The notes: a model not told the origin generated them from the letters alone. Positions 26,211-34,576 are shown, counted from the first letter of the stretch. The stretch is 64,000 bases of DNA from FEN-1219 sp036563665 (GCA_036563665.1 DATCLY010000025.1:1-64000), one strand, 5' to 3'. Program-made: numbers and translations.

Positions 26211-26400
26211 CTAGTCGGCGCCGACCGCCTGGAGCCGCGCGAGCACCACGTCCTTCAGCAGCCGCAGCAGCTCGTCGCGCAGGTAGAGCGCCGCGTGCCC
26301 GGCGCCCGGGGTCACGACGAGCTCGGCGTGCGGCGCGCGAACGTCCGCGACGTAGCGCTCGACCTCTGCCGTGGCGGTGTAGGTGTCTTCCTCGCGCGGC
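26211..26400 (-). pseudogene. C-terminal fragment of an alpha/beta hydrolase
   Basis: Reading from about 26400 down to a TAG at 26211-26213 gives EEDTYTATAEVERYVADVRA, then VVTPGAGHAALYLRDELLR. This resembles the C-terminal part of proline-iminopeptidase-like hydrolases, including the catalytic His in GAGH. No catalytic serine region is found upstream. The rest of 26009-26726 holds no recognisable gene, only a short plus-strand stretch ending at 26579 with SLMILKHNLTGDPVLETPPF, possibly the tail of another lost gene. Confidence 0.55.
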
Positions 26401-26726
26401 GAGCGCCGCCTGCTCCGCCGCGGTCGGCGCGTTCAGATGCGCCGACGCGACGACCTCGTCGTCGATCGACGCCCACGGCGACGGCCAGCCTGATGATTCT
26501 GAAGCACAATCTCACGGGCGATCCGGTCCTCGAGACGCCGCCGTTCGCGGAGCGGCGCAATCGGATACGCGGGCGCTGAAGCCACGCACGCCCGCATCCG
26601 ACTCCGTCATCGCGTGCATTGCACGACCCGTTGCGGTTCGAGCTCTGCTCGCGCGTGCGGGCGCGTCATCCGCGGAACCCCTGCGCGCGTTACTCGGCCC
26701 GTCGCCCGGCACGAAGGATCGAAACC

Positions 26727-27863
26727 ATGCCGCATGACGCGCCGTCGAGATCGCTGATTCGCACCGCCTCCATCCTTCTCCTGCTGCTCGCGGCCGCCGC
26801 GGTGCGCGCGCAGACCGCGCGCGAACCGCCGCCCCAGCCGGCGCAAGGGCCGGGCGGCAGCGAGTACGCGTATCAGCGCGTCCAGACCGCCGCTCATGGC
26901 GAAGGCAACGACCGCTACTGGATCTTCACGCCGGCCGGCCGCACGGCCGCCGTCGCCGTGCCGCAAGGCGCGACCGAGATACCTGTCGTGGTGTTTTTGC
27001 ACGGCTGGGGCGCGATGAATCCCGCCCACTACGGCGCGTGGATCGAGCATCTGGTGCGGCGGGGACACACGGTGATCTACCCGCAGTATCAGGAGTCGCT
27101 GCGCGTGCCGCCCGCCGCGATGATCGAGCACGCGGTCGCGGCGGTGCGGGAAGCGTTCCGTCGCCTCGGCGAGCCGCCCCGCTGGGCCGTGGTCGGTCAC
27201 TCGCTGGGCGGCACGATCGCGGCGAATCTCGCGGCGCGCTCCGCCGCGGTGGGCCTGCCTCCGCCCACCCTGGTGCTCGCGGTCGAGCCCGGCATGCAGC
27301 CGCCGGGAAAGCGCTCGGCCGGCGGCCGCGCTGCCGTGCCGCTCGACGATCTAAGCAACCTGCCGCGCGATGTCGTGCTCGTGACCGTCGCAGGCGACCG
27401 CGATACCCTGGTCGGCGACACCGCCGCGCGGCTGATCTTCGCCCGCGCGACCGGCGTCGCGCCCACGCACAAGCGCTACGTCGTCGTGCCCTCCGACGAG
27501 CACGGCTCGCCGCCGATCATCGCGGACCACCGCGCGCCGGCCGCGCGCGACGACGACTTCGACCTGCTCGACCGACCCGAGCGCAACGCGGGCCGCGGGT
27601 CACGCCTCGTGGAGCGGCGGCTCTGCGGTGGAGACTGCGACGCGCTCGAGGCGACCGACCGCGGCGCCGTCGGCGCAATCGACTGGTATGCGTTCTGGAA
27701 GCTCGCCGACGGACTGATCGGCATCGCCGCGGCGGGCGGCGCGCAACCGTTCACCGCCGAGAACGAACGCATGCTGGCCGACATGGGCCGGTGGAGCGAC
27801 GGCACGCCGGTGCGGCCGCTCGAGATCCACGCGACGCTGCCCGCAGCAGCCGGACGGCGCTGA
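26727..27863 (+). CDS. Secreted alpha/beta hydrolase
   Basis: A 378-residue protein starting at the ATG at 26727, which has AAGGA ten bases upstream and is followed by a Sec signal peptide (residues about 10-28). It carries an oxyanion-type FLHGWG at residues 90-95 and a nucleophile elbow GHSLGG with Ser159. The later Asp in VAGDRDTLVGD and His in PSDEHGSPP complete a plausible catalytic triad. It probably acts in the periplasm as an esterase, lipase or similar; the substrate is unknown. It appears monocistronic, lying between the debris at 26.2 kb and the winged-helix fragment at 27.9 kb. Confidence 0.8.
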   Translation: MPHDAPSRSLIRTASILLLLLAAAAVRAQTAREPPPQPAQGPGGSEYAYQRVQTAAHGEGNDRYWIFTPAGRTAAVAVPQGATEIPVVVFLHGWGAMNPAHYGAWIEHLVRRGHTVIYPQYQESLRVPPAAMIEHAVAAVREAFRRLGEPPRWAVVGHSLGGTIAANLAARSAAVGLPPPTLVLAVEPGMQPPGKRSAGGRAAVPLDDLSNLPRDVVLVTVAGDRDTLVGDTAARLIFARATGVAPTHKRYVVVPSDEHGSPPIIADHRAPAARDDDFDLLDRPERNAGRGSRLVERRLCGGDCDALEATDRGAVGAIDWYAFWKLADGLIGIAAAGGAQPFTAENERMLADMGRWSDGTPVRPLEIHATLPAAAGRR

Positions 27864-27911
27864 TCCCGGCTCGCGCGCGGAACGATCCGGAACGCCTTCC
27901 GAGGCGATGCG

Positions 27912-28045
27912 GCTAGAGGAGCGGCGCCACGAAGCGATAGCCGTGGCCGTGGATCGTCTTGATGATGCTCTGGCAGGTGAGATCGTCGCCGACGGCGCGA
28001 CGCAACCGGATGGCTTGTTCCATCGGCTGCCCCAGGTCTCCACGC
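27912..28045 (-). pseudogene. Fragment of a winged-helix (OmpR/PhoB-type) regulator domain
   Basis: Reading toward a TAG at 27912-27914 the frame gives EQAIRLRRAVGDDLTCQSII and then KTIHGHGYRFVAPLL. This is the C-terminal recognition helix and wing of a Trans_reg_C DNA-binding domain of the kind fused to TPR or cyclase-like proteins. Nothing upstream continues the domain, so it is a remnant of about 35-40 codons. Confidence 0.6.
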
Positions 28046-28152
28046 CGATGTTACCGCGAAACGGCGACGCAGACGGCGCCCGCGATCGAGCGATACGCCC
28101 CTACGCTAGAATGCGGTCACGTGCTCACTCGCAGAACAACAAGGATCACCCC

Positions 28153-29238
28153 ATGAAATCGCGCATCGTCCTCGCCGTGCTCTTGGGCTGCGCGGCCTCC
28201 GCCGCCCTCGCGCAGAGCCCCTCTTCCGCCTTCGATCGCGGCAACAGCCTGCAGGCCTGGCAGGACCCGGGGCTGCCCGCCGTGCTCGAGCGCTGCGCGA
28301 CGCCGCCTGCGCCCTTCAGGCTCGGCGGCGGCGGTGGCGGTGGAGCGGCGGATGCGTCGCCTCCTCCTCCACCCGCGCTGCCGACGTCGCACGAGATCCC
28401 CGGCGTGATCGCCGCGGGGCAGACGTGGAAAGTCGTGTGGTCGTGGGAAGGCAACAACGCGGACGGCATCATCGCCGGCGACGACGGCACGATGCTCTTC
28501 GCCAACAACGACGCGAGCAACGTGATGCGCCTCGACCCCGCCACGGGCCTCGCCACCGTCATCCACGAGAACACCAACACCGGCGGCGCCCTCTCGCGCA
28601 GCAAGAACGGTGCGCTGTTCCTCGCGGCCCGCGGGCTCAACTCCGCCATCATCCAGCTCGAGCCCGAGCGCAAGGTGCACGCGAGCACGTTCCGCGGCGA
28701 GCCGCTCGAGTGCGTGGGCGGCGTGCTGAACGACCTCGCCGCGGACAGCCGCGGCGGCGTGTACTTCACCGTGACCGGGACGGGCCTGTTCTATGCGGAT
28801 CCTCAGGGGGTCGTGTCGCAGCACGGCGAAGGCATCGCCGCCGCCAACGGCGTCGTCCTGTCGCCGGACGAGCGCACGCTGTACGTCACGAACGGCGCCC
28901 TCGTGCTCGCCTTCGACGTGCGGCCCGACGGCTCGCTCACGAATCAGCGCGAGCTCGGCCGGCTGCGCGGCGGCCAGTCGGGCGACGGCTCGGCAGTGGA
29001 TCAGGAGGGGCGCCTCTACGTGAGCACCGGCGCCTCCGTGGACGTGTTCACGCCTCAGGGCGAGTTCCTGGGCAGCATACCGGGGCCCCGGGGACTGCAC
29101 GGCGTGGCGTTCGGCGGACGCGACAAGAAGACCTTGTACGGCATCGTCTTCTATGGCGGCTGGGGCACGCCGAGCGCCAGGAATCAGGTGATCGCAATTC
29201 CCACCATCGCCCAGGGCTACACGGGACGCGCGAAATAG
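28153..29238 (+). CDS. Secreted SMP-30/gluconolactonase-like beta-propeller
   Basis: A 361-residue protein with AAGGA seven bases before the ATG and a Sec signal peptide ending near ALAQ (residue 21). A Gly/Pro-rich linker (seven glycines, then five prolines) at about residues 57-75 precedes a six-bladed propeller of the SMP-30/gluconolaconase/LRE type. Family-like metal-site segments include GGVLNDLAADSRGGVYFT and AANGVVLSPDERTLYVTN, with Asn and Asp where calcium or zinc ligands sit. It could hydrolyse a lactone in the periplasm. A strong hairpin follows at 29258-29284, so the transcript probably ends there. Confidence 0.82.
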   Translation: MKSRIVLAVLLGCAASAALAQSPSSAFDRGNSLQAWQDPGLPAVLERCATPPAPFRLGGGGGGGAADASPPPPPALPTSHEIPGVIAAGQTWKVVWSWEGNNADGIIAGDDGTMLFANNDASNVMRLDPATGLATVIHENTNTGGALSRSKNGALFLAARGLNSAIIQLEPERKVHASTFRGEPLECVGGVLNDLAADSRGGVYFTVTGTGLFYADPQGVVSQHGEGIAAANGVVLSPDERTLYVTNGALVLAFDVRPDGSLTNQRELGRLRGGQSGDGSAVDQEGRLYVSTGASVDVFTPQGEFLGSIPGPRGLHGVAFGGRDKKTLYGIVFYGGWGTPSARNQVIAIPTIAQGYTGRAK

Positions 29239-29257
29239 CGCGTTCCTCGGCGCTCGC

Positions 29258-29284
29258 GGCCGGCGGCGACGACCGCCGCCGGCC
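29258..29284 (+). terminator. GC-rich hairpin after the SMP-30-like gene
   Basis: A perfect 11-base inverted repeat, GGCCGGCGGCG and CGCCGCCGGCC, around the five-base loop ACGAC, 20 bases after the stop at 29238. No T-tract follows, so it is either a weak intrinsic terminator or a 3'-end stabilising structure. Confidence 0.5.
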
Positions 29285-29383
29285 ATCGTCGCTCGGCTCG
29301 CCCTTTCGATCGCGGGCTTGGCAAGGTACTTTATGGCTGGCGGCCGGCGTCCACGTCTCCGCCGGCGCCGGAGGGGAGCGACG

Positions 29384-30826
29384 ATGCATGGAATTACGCC
29401 GATCACACGCGCCGCGCTGCTGAGCGGCATCGCAGCCACGCTTCTCGCGGCCGCGGCTCACGCGCAGATCAACGACTCCATCCGCGGCCGCCCGAGCGAG
29501 GCCAACCACTTCATCGAGACGCCGCGCGGCTGGAAGCACCCCATGACGCCGTGGGGCGAGCCCGACATCCGGGCCAACCTGAACATGATGCAGGCGGCCG
29601 GCGTGCCGCTCGAGCGGTGCGCAAACAGCTACCGCCCCGGCGCTCCTCCCTGCGACATGAACAAGGTGTGGCTCACCGAGGAGGAGTACCAGGAGCGCTG
29701 GGCGGCGCTCGAGCGCCCCGATCGCTACCAGCAGGCCATCTCGCAGGGCGATTTCGGCGCCGCCATCCAGGCGGCCGTCACGGACCCCGCCATCCCGCAG
29801 CGGCAGACGAACCTCATCGTCGATCCGCCGAACGGCCTGCTGCCCCCGCTCACCGAGGAAGGCAAGCGCCGCGCCCGCCTCATGGGCAGCGACTGGGCGC
29901 TGCCGGGCGAGGACATCGTGTTCGACTCGCTGAACGACTTCGACAGCTGGGACCGCTGCATCACGCGCGGCATGCCGTCGATGATGATGCCTTACCGCTA
30001 CAACGGCGGGTTCCGCATCCTGCAAGCGCCCGGCTACGTCATCTTCGACATCGAGATGATCCACGAGGCGCGGATCATTCCGACGGACGGCCGCCCGCCG
30101 CTGCCGTCGCAGATCAAGCAGTGGCTCGGCGAGTCGCGCGGGCACTGGGAGGGCAACACGCTCGTGGTCGAGACCACCAACTACAAGGTGGGCCCGCCCA
30201 TGATCAACCTCGCCGTGGTCGGCTCGCCGCCGGGCAATCGGTTCCCCATCAGCGAGCAGATGAAGACCACCGAGCGCATCGTGCGCCTGAACGACGAGTG
30301 GTGGCTCTACGAGATCACCACCGAGGATCCGGTGATCCTCACGCGGCCGTTCACCGTGCGCTATCCGATGCGCCACGACCCCAACTACTGGTGGTCGGAG
30401 TACGCGTGCCACGAGGACAACACCATCGTCCGCAACTACGTCACCACCAACCGCTACGAGCTCGCGAACCCCACGCCAGAGCCGCCGCAGCCGCCCGTGC
30501 AGGTGTCGCCCGAGGTGGCCGACGCCCTCGCCGGACGGTGGGTGGGCCGGCCGCGCATCGTCACCATCGACGTGGACATCGAGCTCGAGTTCACGAAGAA
30601 CCCGGACGGCACCGTCAACGGCAAGCTGATCGGCACCAACCTCGGGAAGATCGACAAGCCGCTGCGCGACTTCAAGATCGAGGGCCGCCACATCAGCTTC
30701 CAGCTGCCGAACATTCAGCCGTGGAACATCGACGGCAATCTCACCCAGGACGGCAAGATCTCGGCCGTCGTGTTCAGCATCCAGGGCGGCGCGCCGGTGA
30801 CGTTCGAGCGCGTCTCGGGGAGCTGA
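29384..30826 (+). CDS. Secreted protein of the 10532-11596 family with extra C-terminal domain
   Basis: A 480-residue protein with GAGGGGAG before its ATG and a Sec signal peptide ending near AAHAQ (residue 28). Residues about 45-375 parallel the lipoprotein at 10532-11596: HPMTPWGEPDIRANLN, FDSWDRCITRGMPS, MIHEARIIPTDGRPPL, IKQWLGESRGHWEG and EYACHEDNT. Unlike that paralogue it continues for about 95 residues with a lipocalin-like beta-barrel segment (VNGKLIGTNLGKIDKPLRDF). Both copies lack a known function. It is exported and probably soluble, whereas the paralogue is lipid-anchored. A hairpin follows at 30847-30875. Confidence 0.75.
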   Translation: MHGITPITRAALLSGIAATLLAAAAHAQINDSIRGRPSEANHFIETPRGWKHPMTPWGEPDIRANLNMMQAAGVPLERCANSYRPGAPPCDMNKVWLTEEEYQERWAALERPDRYQQAISQGDFGAAIQAAVTDPAIPQRQTNLIVDPPNGLLPPLTEEGKRRARLMGSDWALPGEDIVFDSLNDFDSWDRCITRGMPSMMMPYRYNGGFRILQAPGYVIFDIEMIHEARIIPTDGRPPLPSQIKQWLGESRGHWEGNTLVVETTNYKVGPPMINLAVVGSPPGNRFPISEQMKTTERIVRLNDEWWLYEITTEDPVILTRPFTVRYPMRHDPNYWWSEYACHEDNTIVRNYVTTNRYELANPTPEPPQPPVQVSPEVADALAGRWVGRPRIVTIDVDIELEFTKNPDGTVNGKLIGTNLGKIDKPLRDFKIEGRHISFQLPNIQPWNIDGNLTQDGKISAVVFSIQGGAPVTFERVSGS

Positions 30827-30846
30827 GGCAGCGCCGGACGGCGAAT

Positions 30847-30875
30847 GCCCGCGGCCTGGGGTCAGGGCCGCGGGC
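30847..30875 (+). terminator. GC-rich hairpin after the 480-residue secreted protein gene
   Basis: Perfect 10-base inverted repeat GCCCGCGGCC and GGCCGCGGGC with a nine-base loop, 20 bases after the stop at 30826. No T-tract. Confidence 0.5.
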
Positions 30876-30887
30876 GCATCCCGGGGC

Positions 30888-30925
30888 TTGACCGCGGGAT
30901 CGTCCAAAGCTGATTATCGAATCAG
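30888..30925 (+). promoter_or_regulatory. Promoter with overlapping palindromic operator candidate
   Basis: TTGACC at 30888-30893 and GATTAT at 30912-30917, 18 bases apart, form a plausible sigma-70 promoter. Overlapping the -10 element is the inverted repeat CTGATTATCGAATCAG (30910-30925; arms CTGATT and AATCAG around ATCG), in a locally AT-rich patch. A repressor could bind there. The downstream ATG is at 30951. Confidence 0.45.
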
Positions 30926-30950
30926 AAATAACCAGCCTCAGGGGGCACCG

Positions 30951-31457
30951 ATGAGAATACGAACAACCTTCTGCATGTTGGCCACCCTCGCGCTCAGCGG
31001 CGCCGCGTTCGCGCAAACGCCGGTCCGCGGCGTCGACGACCCCGAGTCGCTGTTCGTCGACGACGACCCCACGATTCACCGCAACAAGCAAGCGGCGCTG
31101 CACATCATGCGCGAGCTGCTGCAATGCGGGCAGTGGGAGCGCTCCGGCGAGTGGCTCACCGACCGCTACATCCAGCACAACCCCAATGCCGCGGACGGCC
31201 GCGAGGCGGTGGTGCGCTTCTTCACCGAGGTGCTGAGGCAGCCGCGCACCGAGAACTGCGGCAAGCTCACCACGCCCGTGACGAAGGTGGTCGCCGAGGA
31301 CGACATCGTCGTCGTGATGATCGCACGCGAGTACGACGATCCCCGCCGGCCGGGGCAGAAGTACTCCACCACGTGGTTCGACGCCTGGCGCTTCGTCGAC
31401 GGCAAGGCCGACGAGCACTGGGACCCGGCGACCATCGCGCCGCCGCAGGGGAACTAG
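30951..31457 (+). CDS. Secreted SnoaL-like (NTF2 fold) protein
   Basis: A 168-residue protein preceded by GGGGG and starting with a Sec signal peptide ending near AAFAQ (residue 22). The mature part fits the SnoaL/NTF2-like cone fold: WERSGEWLTDRYIQHNP with the His-Asn typical of SnoaL-type pockets, then VRFFTEVLRQ and the strands around VVAEDDIVVVMI and WFDAWRFVDGK. Such proteins are cyclases, isomerases or ligand binders, and no specific activity can be named. It has its own promoter candidate and is followed by a 13-base-pair hairpin, so it looks monocistronic. Confidence 0.8.
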   Translation: MRIRTTFCMLATLALSGAAFAQTPVRGVDDPESLFVDDDPTIHRNKQAALHIMRELLQCGQWERSGEWLTDRYIQHNPNAADGREAVVRFFTEVLRQPRTENCGKLTTPVTKVVAEDDIVVVMIAREYDDPRRPGQKYSTTWFDAWRFVDGKADEHWDPATIAPPQGN

Positions 31458-31470
31458 CCGATCCGCACCG

Positions 31471-31499
31471 GCGCTGCGCGGCGCGGCCGCGCAGCGCCG
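31471..31499 (+). terminator. Very strong GC hairpin after the SnoaL-like gene
   Basis: Perfect 13-base inverted repeat GGCGCTGCGCGGC and GCCGCGCAGCGCC with loop GCG, 13 bases after the stop at 31457. No T-tract follows. Confidence 0.55.
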
Positions 31500-31576
31500 C
31501 ACGACCACGCCGGCTGCTTGCGGCGGCCGCTGCACTGCGGGACGATGGCCGCCGCGCATCAGGGGGAGCTCGAGCG

Positions 31577-32494
31577 ATGACCACAAGAACAATTTCGCCG
31601 GCGCTCGGGATCGCAGCGCTCGCCTTCGCGGGCCTCGCGTCCGCTCAGCCGCCGCCCGGCATCACGCCCGAGATGATCGCCACGGCGCTGCCGCTCGAAG
31701 GCGCGCCGCTCGCCGAGCCCGGACCCTACGAAGTCACGTCCGAGCCGGCATTCGGCTCGCCCGGCCACGTGGTCTTCCGCCCGGCGGATCTCGGCGCCTT
31801 CCCCGCCCAGGACACCTTGCCGGTGATGGCGTGGGGGAACGGCGGCTGCGCCATCGACAGCACGCGCTACAGCGGATTCCTCTCGACCATCGCGTCGCAC
31901 GGCTTCCTCGTGCTCGCGACGGCCGCCGTGGAGGGCGAGCCCCGCCGGCAAGCCACGGCCGACGACCTGCGCGCGGCGCTCGACTGGGCCGAAGCGGAGA
32001 ACGCGCGCGCCGGCTCGCCGCTGCGCGGCAAGATCGCCACCGACCGCATGGCGGTGATGGGACAGTCCTGCGGGGGCGTGCTATCGATCACGCTGGGCTC
32101 GGACCCGCGGGTCGACACGATCGGGGTCTTCAACTCCGGCGTGCGGCCCCCGCGGCCCGACGCCGACCCGCGCTTCCCCACGACCGACGCCCTGGCGAAA
32201 GTCCACGGGCCCGTGCTGCTGATCAACGGCCACGAGCGGGATTTCATGATGGAGGCGTCGGCGCACAACTTCGAGGTCATCGACCACGTGCCCGTCTTCT
32301 ACGGCGCCCGCCACAACGCGGGCCACACTGCGACGGTGTTCCACCCGGGCGGCGGCGAGTACGCGAACGTCGCCGCGAGCTGGCTGCGCTTCACGCTGAA
32401 GGGCGACGCGGCGGCCGGCGCGATGTTCGTCGGCGACGACTGCAGCCTCTGCACGAACGAGAACTGGGAGACGCGGGCCAAGGGGCTCGACTAG
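31577..32494 (+). CDS. Secreted alpha/beta hydrolase (polyester-hydrolase-like)
   Basis: A 305-residue protein with GGGGGAG before the ATG and a Sec signal peptide ending near ASAQ (residue 24). The nucleophile elbow is GQSCGG with Ser164; the catalytic His is probably in HNAGHTATVF. The layout VMAWGNGGCAIDSTRYSGFL followed by the elbow resembles the dienelactone-hydrolase/PET-hydrolase-like branch. Two cysteines near the C terminus (DDCSLCTN) may form a disulfide, in keeping with a periplasmic or secreted enzyme. It ends 28 bases before the convergent Tat-protein gene. Confidence 0.8.
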   Translation: MTTRTISPALGIAALAFAGLASAQPPPGITPEMIATALPLEGAPLAEPGPYEVTSEPAFGSPGHVVFRPADLGAFPAQDTLPVMAWGNGGCAIDSTRYSGFLSTIASHGFLVLATAAVEGEPRRQATADDLRAALDWAEAENARAGSPLRGKIATDRMAVMGQSCGGVLSITLGSDPRVDTIGVFNSGVRPPRPDADPRFPTTDALAKVHGPVLLINGHERDFMMEASAHNFEVIDHVPVFYGARHNAGHTATVFHPGGGEYANVAASWLRFTLKGDAAAGAMFVGDDCSLCTNENWETRAKGLD

Positions 32495-32522
32495 CGCCCG
32501 CCCCTCCCGGCCGCGCCGGCGG

Positions 32523-33245
32523 TCAGACGGCGTCCGCGGCGATGCCGATCACGATGAGCACGGCGTAGTCCTGCTTGTCGCAGCCCTCCACCGGCGGCAT
32601 CGGCGCCCCCGGCGCCACGGGGAACGCGGACGACGGGGCCTTCGCCGGCGAGCACGAGCCGTGTGCTGCCGCGGGCCGGTAGCGCGCGGAGCGGCAGCGC
32701 AGATGAGTCACGTCGTAGATCGTGGCGCCGTCCGCGAGCGCCCAGCGCTGCCTGCCGTCCGCGTCCGGAGCGTCAACGGTCAGCACGCTCTTCGCGTCGC
32801 GGTTGCCGGTGACCATGTAATGACCGGGAGGCAACGGGAACTCCGGCGCCTCCATGATCAGGCCGTGCTCCTCGAGCCACCAGTCGTCCGCGTCGAACTT
32901 CCAGCGCGCCGGGGCGACGCCAGTGGCGCGCAGCCGATCGTAGTGCTCGAGGCTCACGCCGCGCGGGCCGGGATCCAGCCGCCACAACCCCCAGAGGTGG
33001 GCGTTGTCCCCGGACGTGGCATCGGGTTCGCCGAGCGCGGCGATGAACTGCGTGGGGATCCGCTGGAACCTCATGGGGCGGTCGCCCGCCGCTCGCACGG
33101 CCTGCGCGAGCGCGGCCGGCGGCAGCGCCGCGGCCAGCGCCGTGGCGGCCCCGGCCTTCAGGAACGCGCGGCGCCCCCAGCCCGCGCCATCCGTAAGCCG
33201 CTCCGTGAATCCGCGTCTCCGATCGAGCCCGTGCTTCCGCCCCAT
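32523..33245 (-). CDS. Tat-exported protein of unknown function
   Basis: A 240-residue protein. The ATG at 33245 is supported by GGAGG six bases upstream. The Tat signal lies further in than usual (GRRAFLKAGAATALAAAL, residues about 24-41), after a basic stretch. No domain recognised; motifs DDWWLEEHGLIMEAPEFPLP and YMVTGNRDAKSVLTV and a final region with several cysteines (HLRCRSARY, HGSCSP, EGCDKQDY) stand out. The first 88 bases overlap the end of the esterase gene upstream in another frame. The pair is likely one transcription unit. Confidence 0.65.
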   Translation of the reverse strand: MGRKHGLDRRRGFTERLTDGAGWGRRAFLKAGAATALAAALPPAALAQAVRAAGDRPMRFQRIPTQFIAALGEPDATSGDNAHLWGLWRLDPGPRGVSLEHYDRLRATGVAPARWKFDADDWWLEEHGLIMEAPEFPLPPGHYMVTGNRDAKSVLTVDAPDADGRQRWALADGATIYDVTHLRCRSARYRPAAAHGSCSPAKAPSSAFPVAPGAPMPPVEGCDKQDYAVLIVIGIAADAV

Positions 33246-34063
33246 GGCACACCTCCATCTCTCGGCTCCGGCGTCGCTCCGGCCAATGTACCAGCTTCCA
33301 CGCGGGCAGGCGCCGCTCTTCCCTCCGGCTCCACCGTGCAGCCCCGCTCGGCCTCCTCGAAGCCCTCGAACAAGCGCGCCGCGCCGGCCCCGGCGAGCGT
33401 CTCGATGCGATGCGGCTGCCCCTTCTCCACCGTGTAACGCGCGAGCGCGCCGCGGGCACGCAGGAACTCGGCCTCGCGCTGCATCTCGCTGTGCCAGGGG
33501 AACTCGTCGCGTTCCCCGATGTAGAGGAACACGCAGAGGCTCGACAGCGCGATCAGCTTCGCGTCGGTGGGCTGCCAGAGGTAGCCCGGGAACGCCGTGA
33601 CGGAGCGGAAATACTGCGGGTGCTTCGCCGCCACGTGCAGCGCCGAGATGCCGCCGTTCGACGGCCCGGCGACGTGGAACTTGCGCTCCTCGATGCGGTA
33701 CTCGCCGAGGATCATCTCGAGGAACTCGGGGAAGATGCGGTCGCCTTCGCGGAAGAACTGCTCGCCGTCCGGCGCCGCGGGCGCCACCACGATGTAGCCG
33801 CGCCGCTCCGCTTCCGCGCGGAAGTTGCGCTCGAGCGTGCGGTCCACCGTGTCCATGGTCTGCGGGCCGCCGCCGAACACGAGCACGGCCGGGTATTCCT
33901 TCTCGGGGTCGTAATCGGCGGGCAGGACGACCTTGTAGTGAACCGTGGCGCCGGCCACCCGCATGACCTGCTCGAGCACCTCGGCGATGGCGGCCTGCGA
34001 CGCGACGAGGGCCGCCAACGCGAACGCCGTTGGCCAGCAACCGCTGATGGTTCTTGCCGCCAT
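33158..34063 (-). CDS. Secreted alpha/beta hydrolase-fold esterase
   Basis: About 301 residues. Of several starts, the ATG at 34063 has a G-rich ribosome-binding site (GGGGGGA) six bases upstream, followed by a signal peptide ending near AAIAE (residue 28). It resembles poly(hydroxybutyrate)-depolymerase-like esterases: VLVFGGGPQT, nucleophile elbow GPSNGG with Ser135, candidate Asp in GERDEFPW and His in GQPHRIETL. The last 50 residues are low-complexity (Gly, Arg, Ala) and run 88 bases into the next gene, so the natural stop may have been lost or a frameshift may have occurred near the 3' end. Confidence 0.75.
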   Translation of the reverse strand: MAARTISGCWPTAFALAALVASQAAIAEVLEQVMRVAGATVHYKVVLPADYDPEKEYPAVLVFGGGPQTMDTVDRTLERNFRAEAERRGYIVVAPAAPDGEQFFREGDRIFPEFLEMILGEYRIEERKFHVAGPSNGGISALHVAAKHPQYFRSVTAFPGYLWQPTDAKLIALSSLCVFLYIGERDEFPWHSEMQREAEFLRARGALARYTVEKGQPHRIETLAGAGAARLFEGFEEAERGCTVEPEGRAAPARVEAGTLAGATPEPRDGGVPWGGSTGSIGDADSRSGLRMARAGGAARS

Positions 34064-34160
34064 CGGCATCCCCCCACTGCGTGGCGTTACGCCTTCATAC
34101 AACGCCCGGCATCCGCTGACAATCGCGGTTTACCGAGCGAGCCCGCAATCGCCGAAGCCG

Positions 34161-34514
34161 TCAGCGTTCGCCGCGCGGCCGCAGCATCCACGGCCACGTC
34201 ACGGCATGCAGCACGATCGCGGCCAGGGCGCCGAGCGCTACCAGCACGAAGAGATAGGGAGGCGAATACCAGCCCGTCCTGCCCGGGAAATTCCCGGCCA
34301 GGAAATCGAAGCCGTTGACCACGTAGCGGTAGACCCCGTAGGCCGAGAACGCGAAGGCGAGCAGCGTGAACGCGAGCGCGAGCCACACGCCCGGACGCCA
34401 GTCGAGCGCGGCCGCCACGGCGGCCGCGAGGTAACAGAGCCCCACGAGGCCCGCGAACAGCAGCAGCGAGCCGGGGTAGATGAGCCAGAAGAGCACCAGC
34501 ACGCCGACGGCCAC
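34161..34514 (-). CDS. Small multi-pass membrane protein
   Basis: About 117 residues with four hydrophobic segments (GVLVLFWLIYPGSLLLFAGL, CYLAAAVAAAL, WLALAFTLLAFAFSAYGVY, LFVLVALGALAAIVLHAV) and an acidic/aromatic loop FDFLAGNFPGRTGWYSPPY. No ATG is available; the frame is open upstream past the msrA stop, and the GTG at 34514 is one possible start (a CTG overlapping the msrA end is another). It follows msrA on the same strand and is probably co-transcribed. Function unknown. Confidence 0.5.
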   Translation of the reverse strand: MAVGVLVLFWLIYPGSLLLFAGLVGLCYLAAAVAAALDWRPGVWLALAFTLLAFAFSAYGVYRYVVNGFDFLAGNFPGRTGWYSPPYLFVLVALGALAAIVLHAVTWPWMLRPRGER

Positions 34515-34576
34515 GGCGAGCTGGATGGCCTTGAGCCACGCCGTCGCCGACGAGGCCGATGGCCGCGGCTCTCGTG

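Noticed and set aside
28315..28380. Gly/Pro-coding repeats as a functional DNA repeat
   Set aside because: They simply encode a flexible linker after the signal peptide of the SMP-30-like protein.
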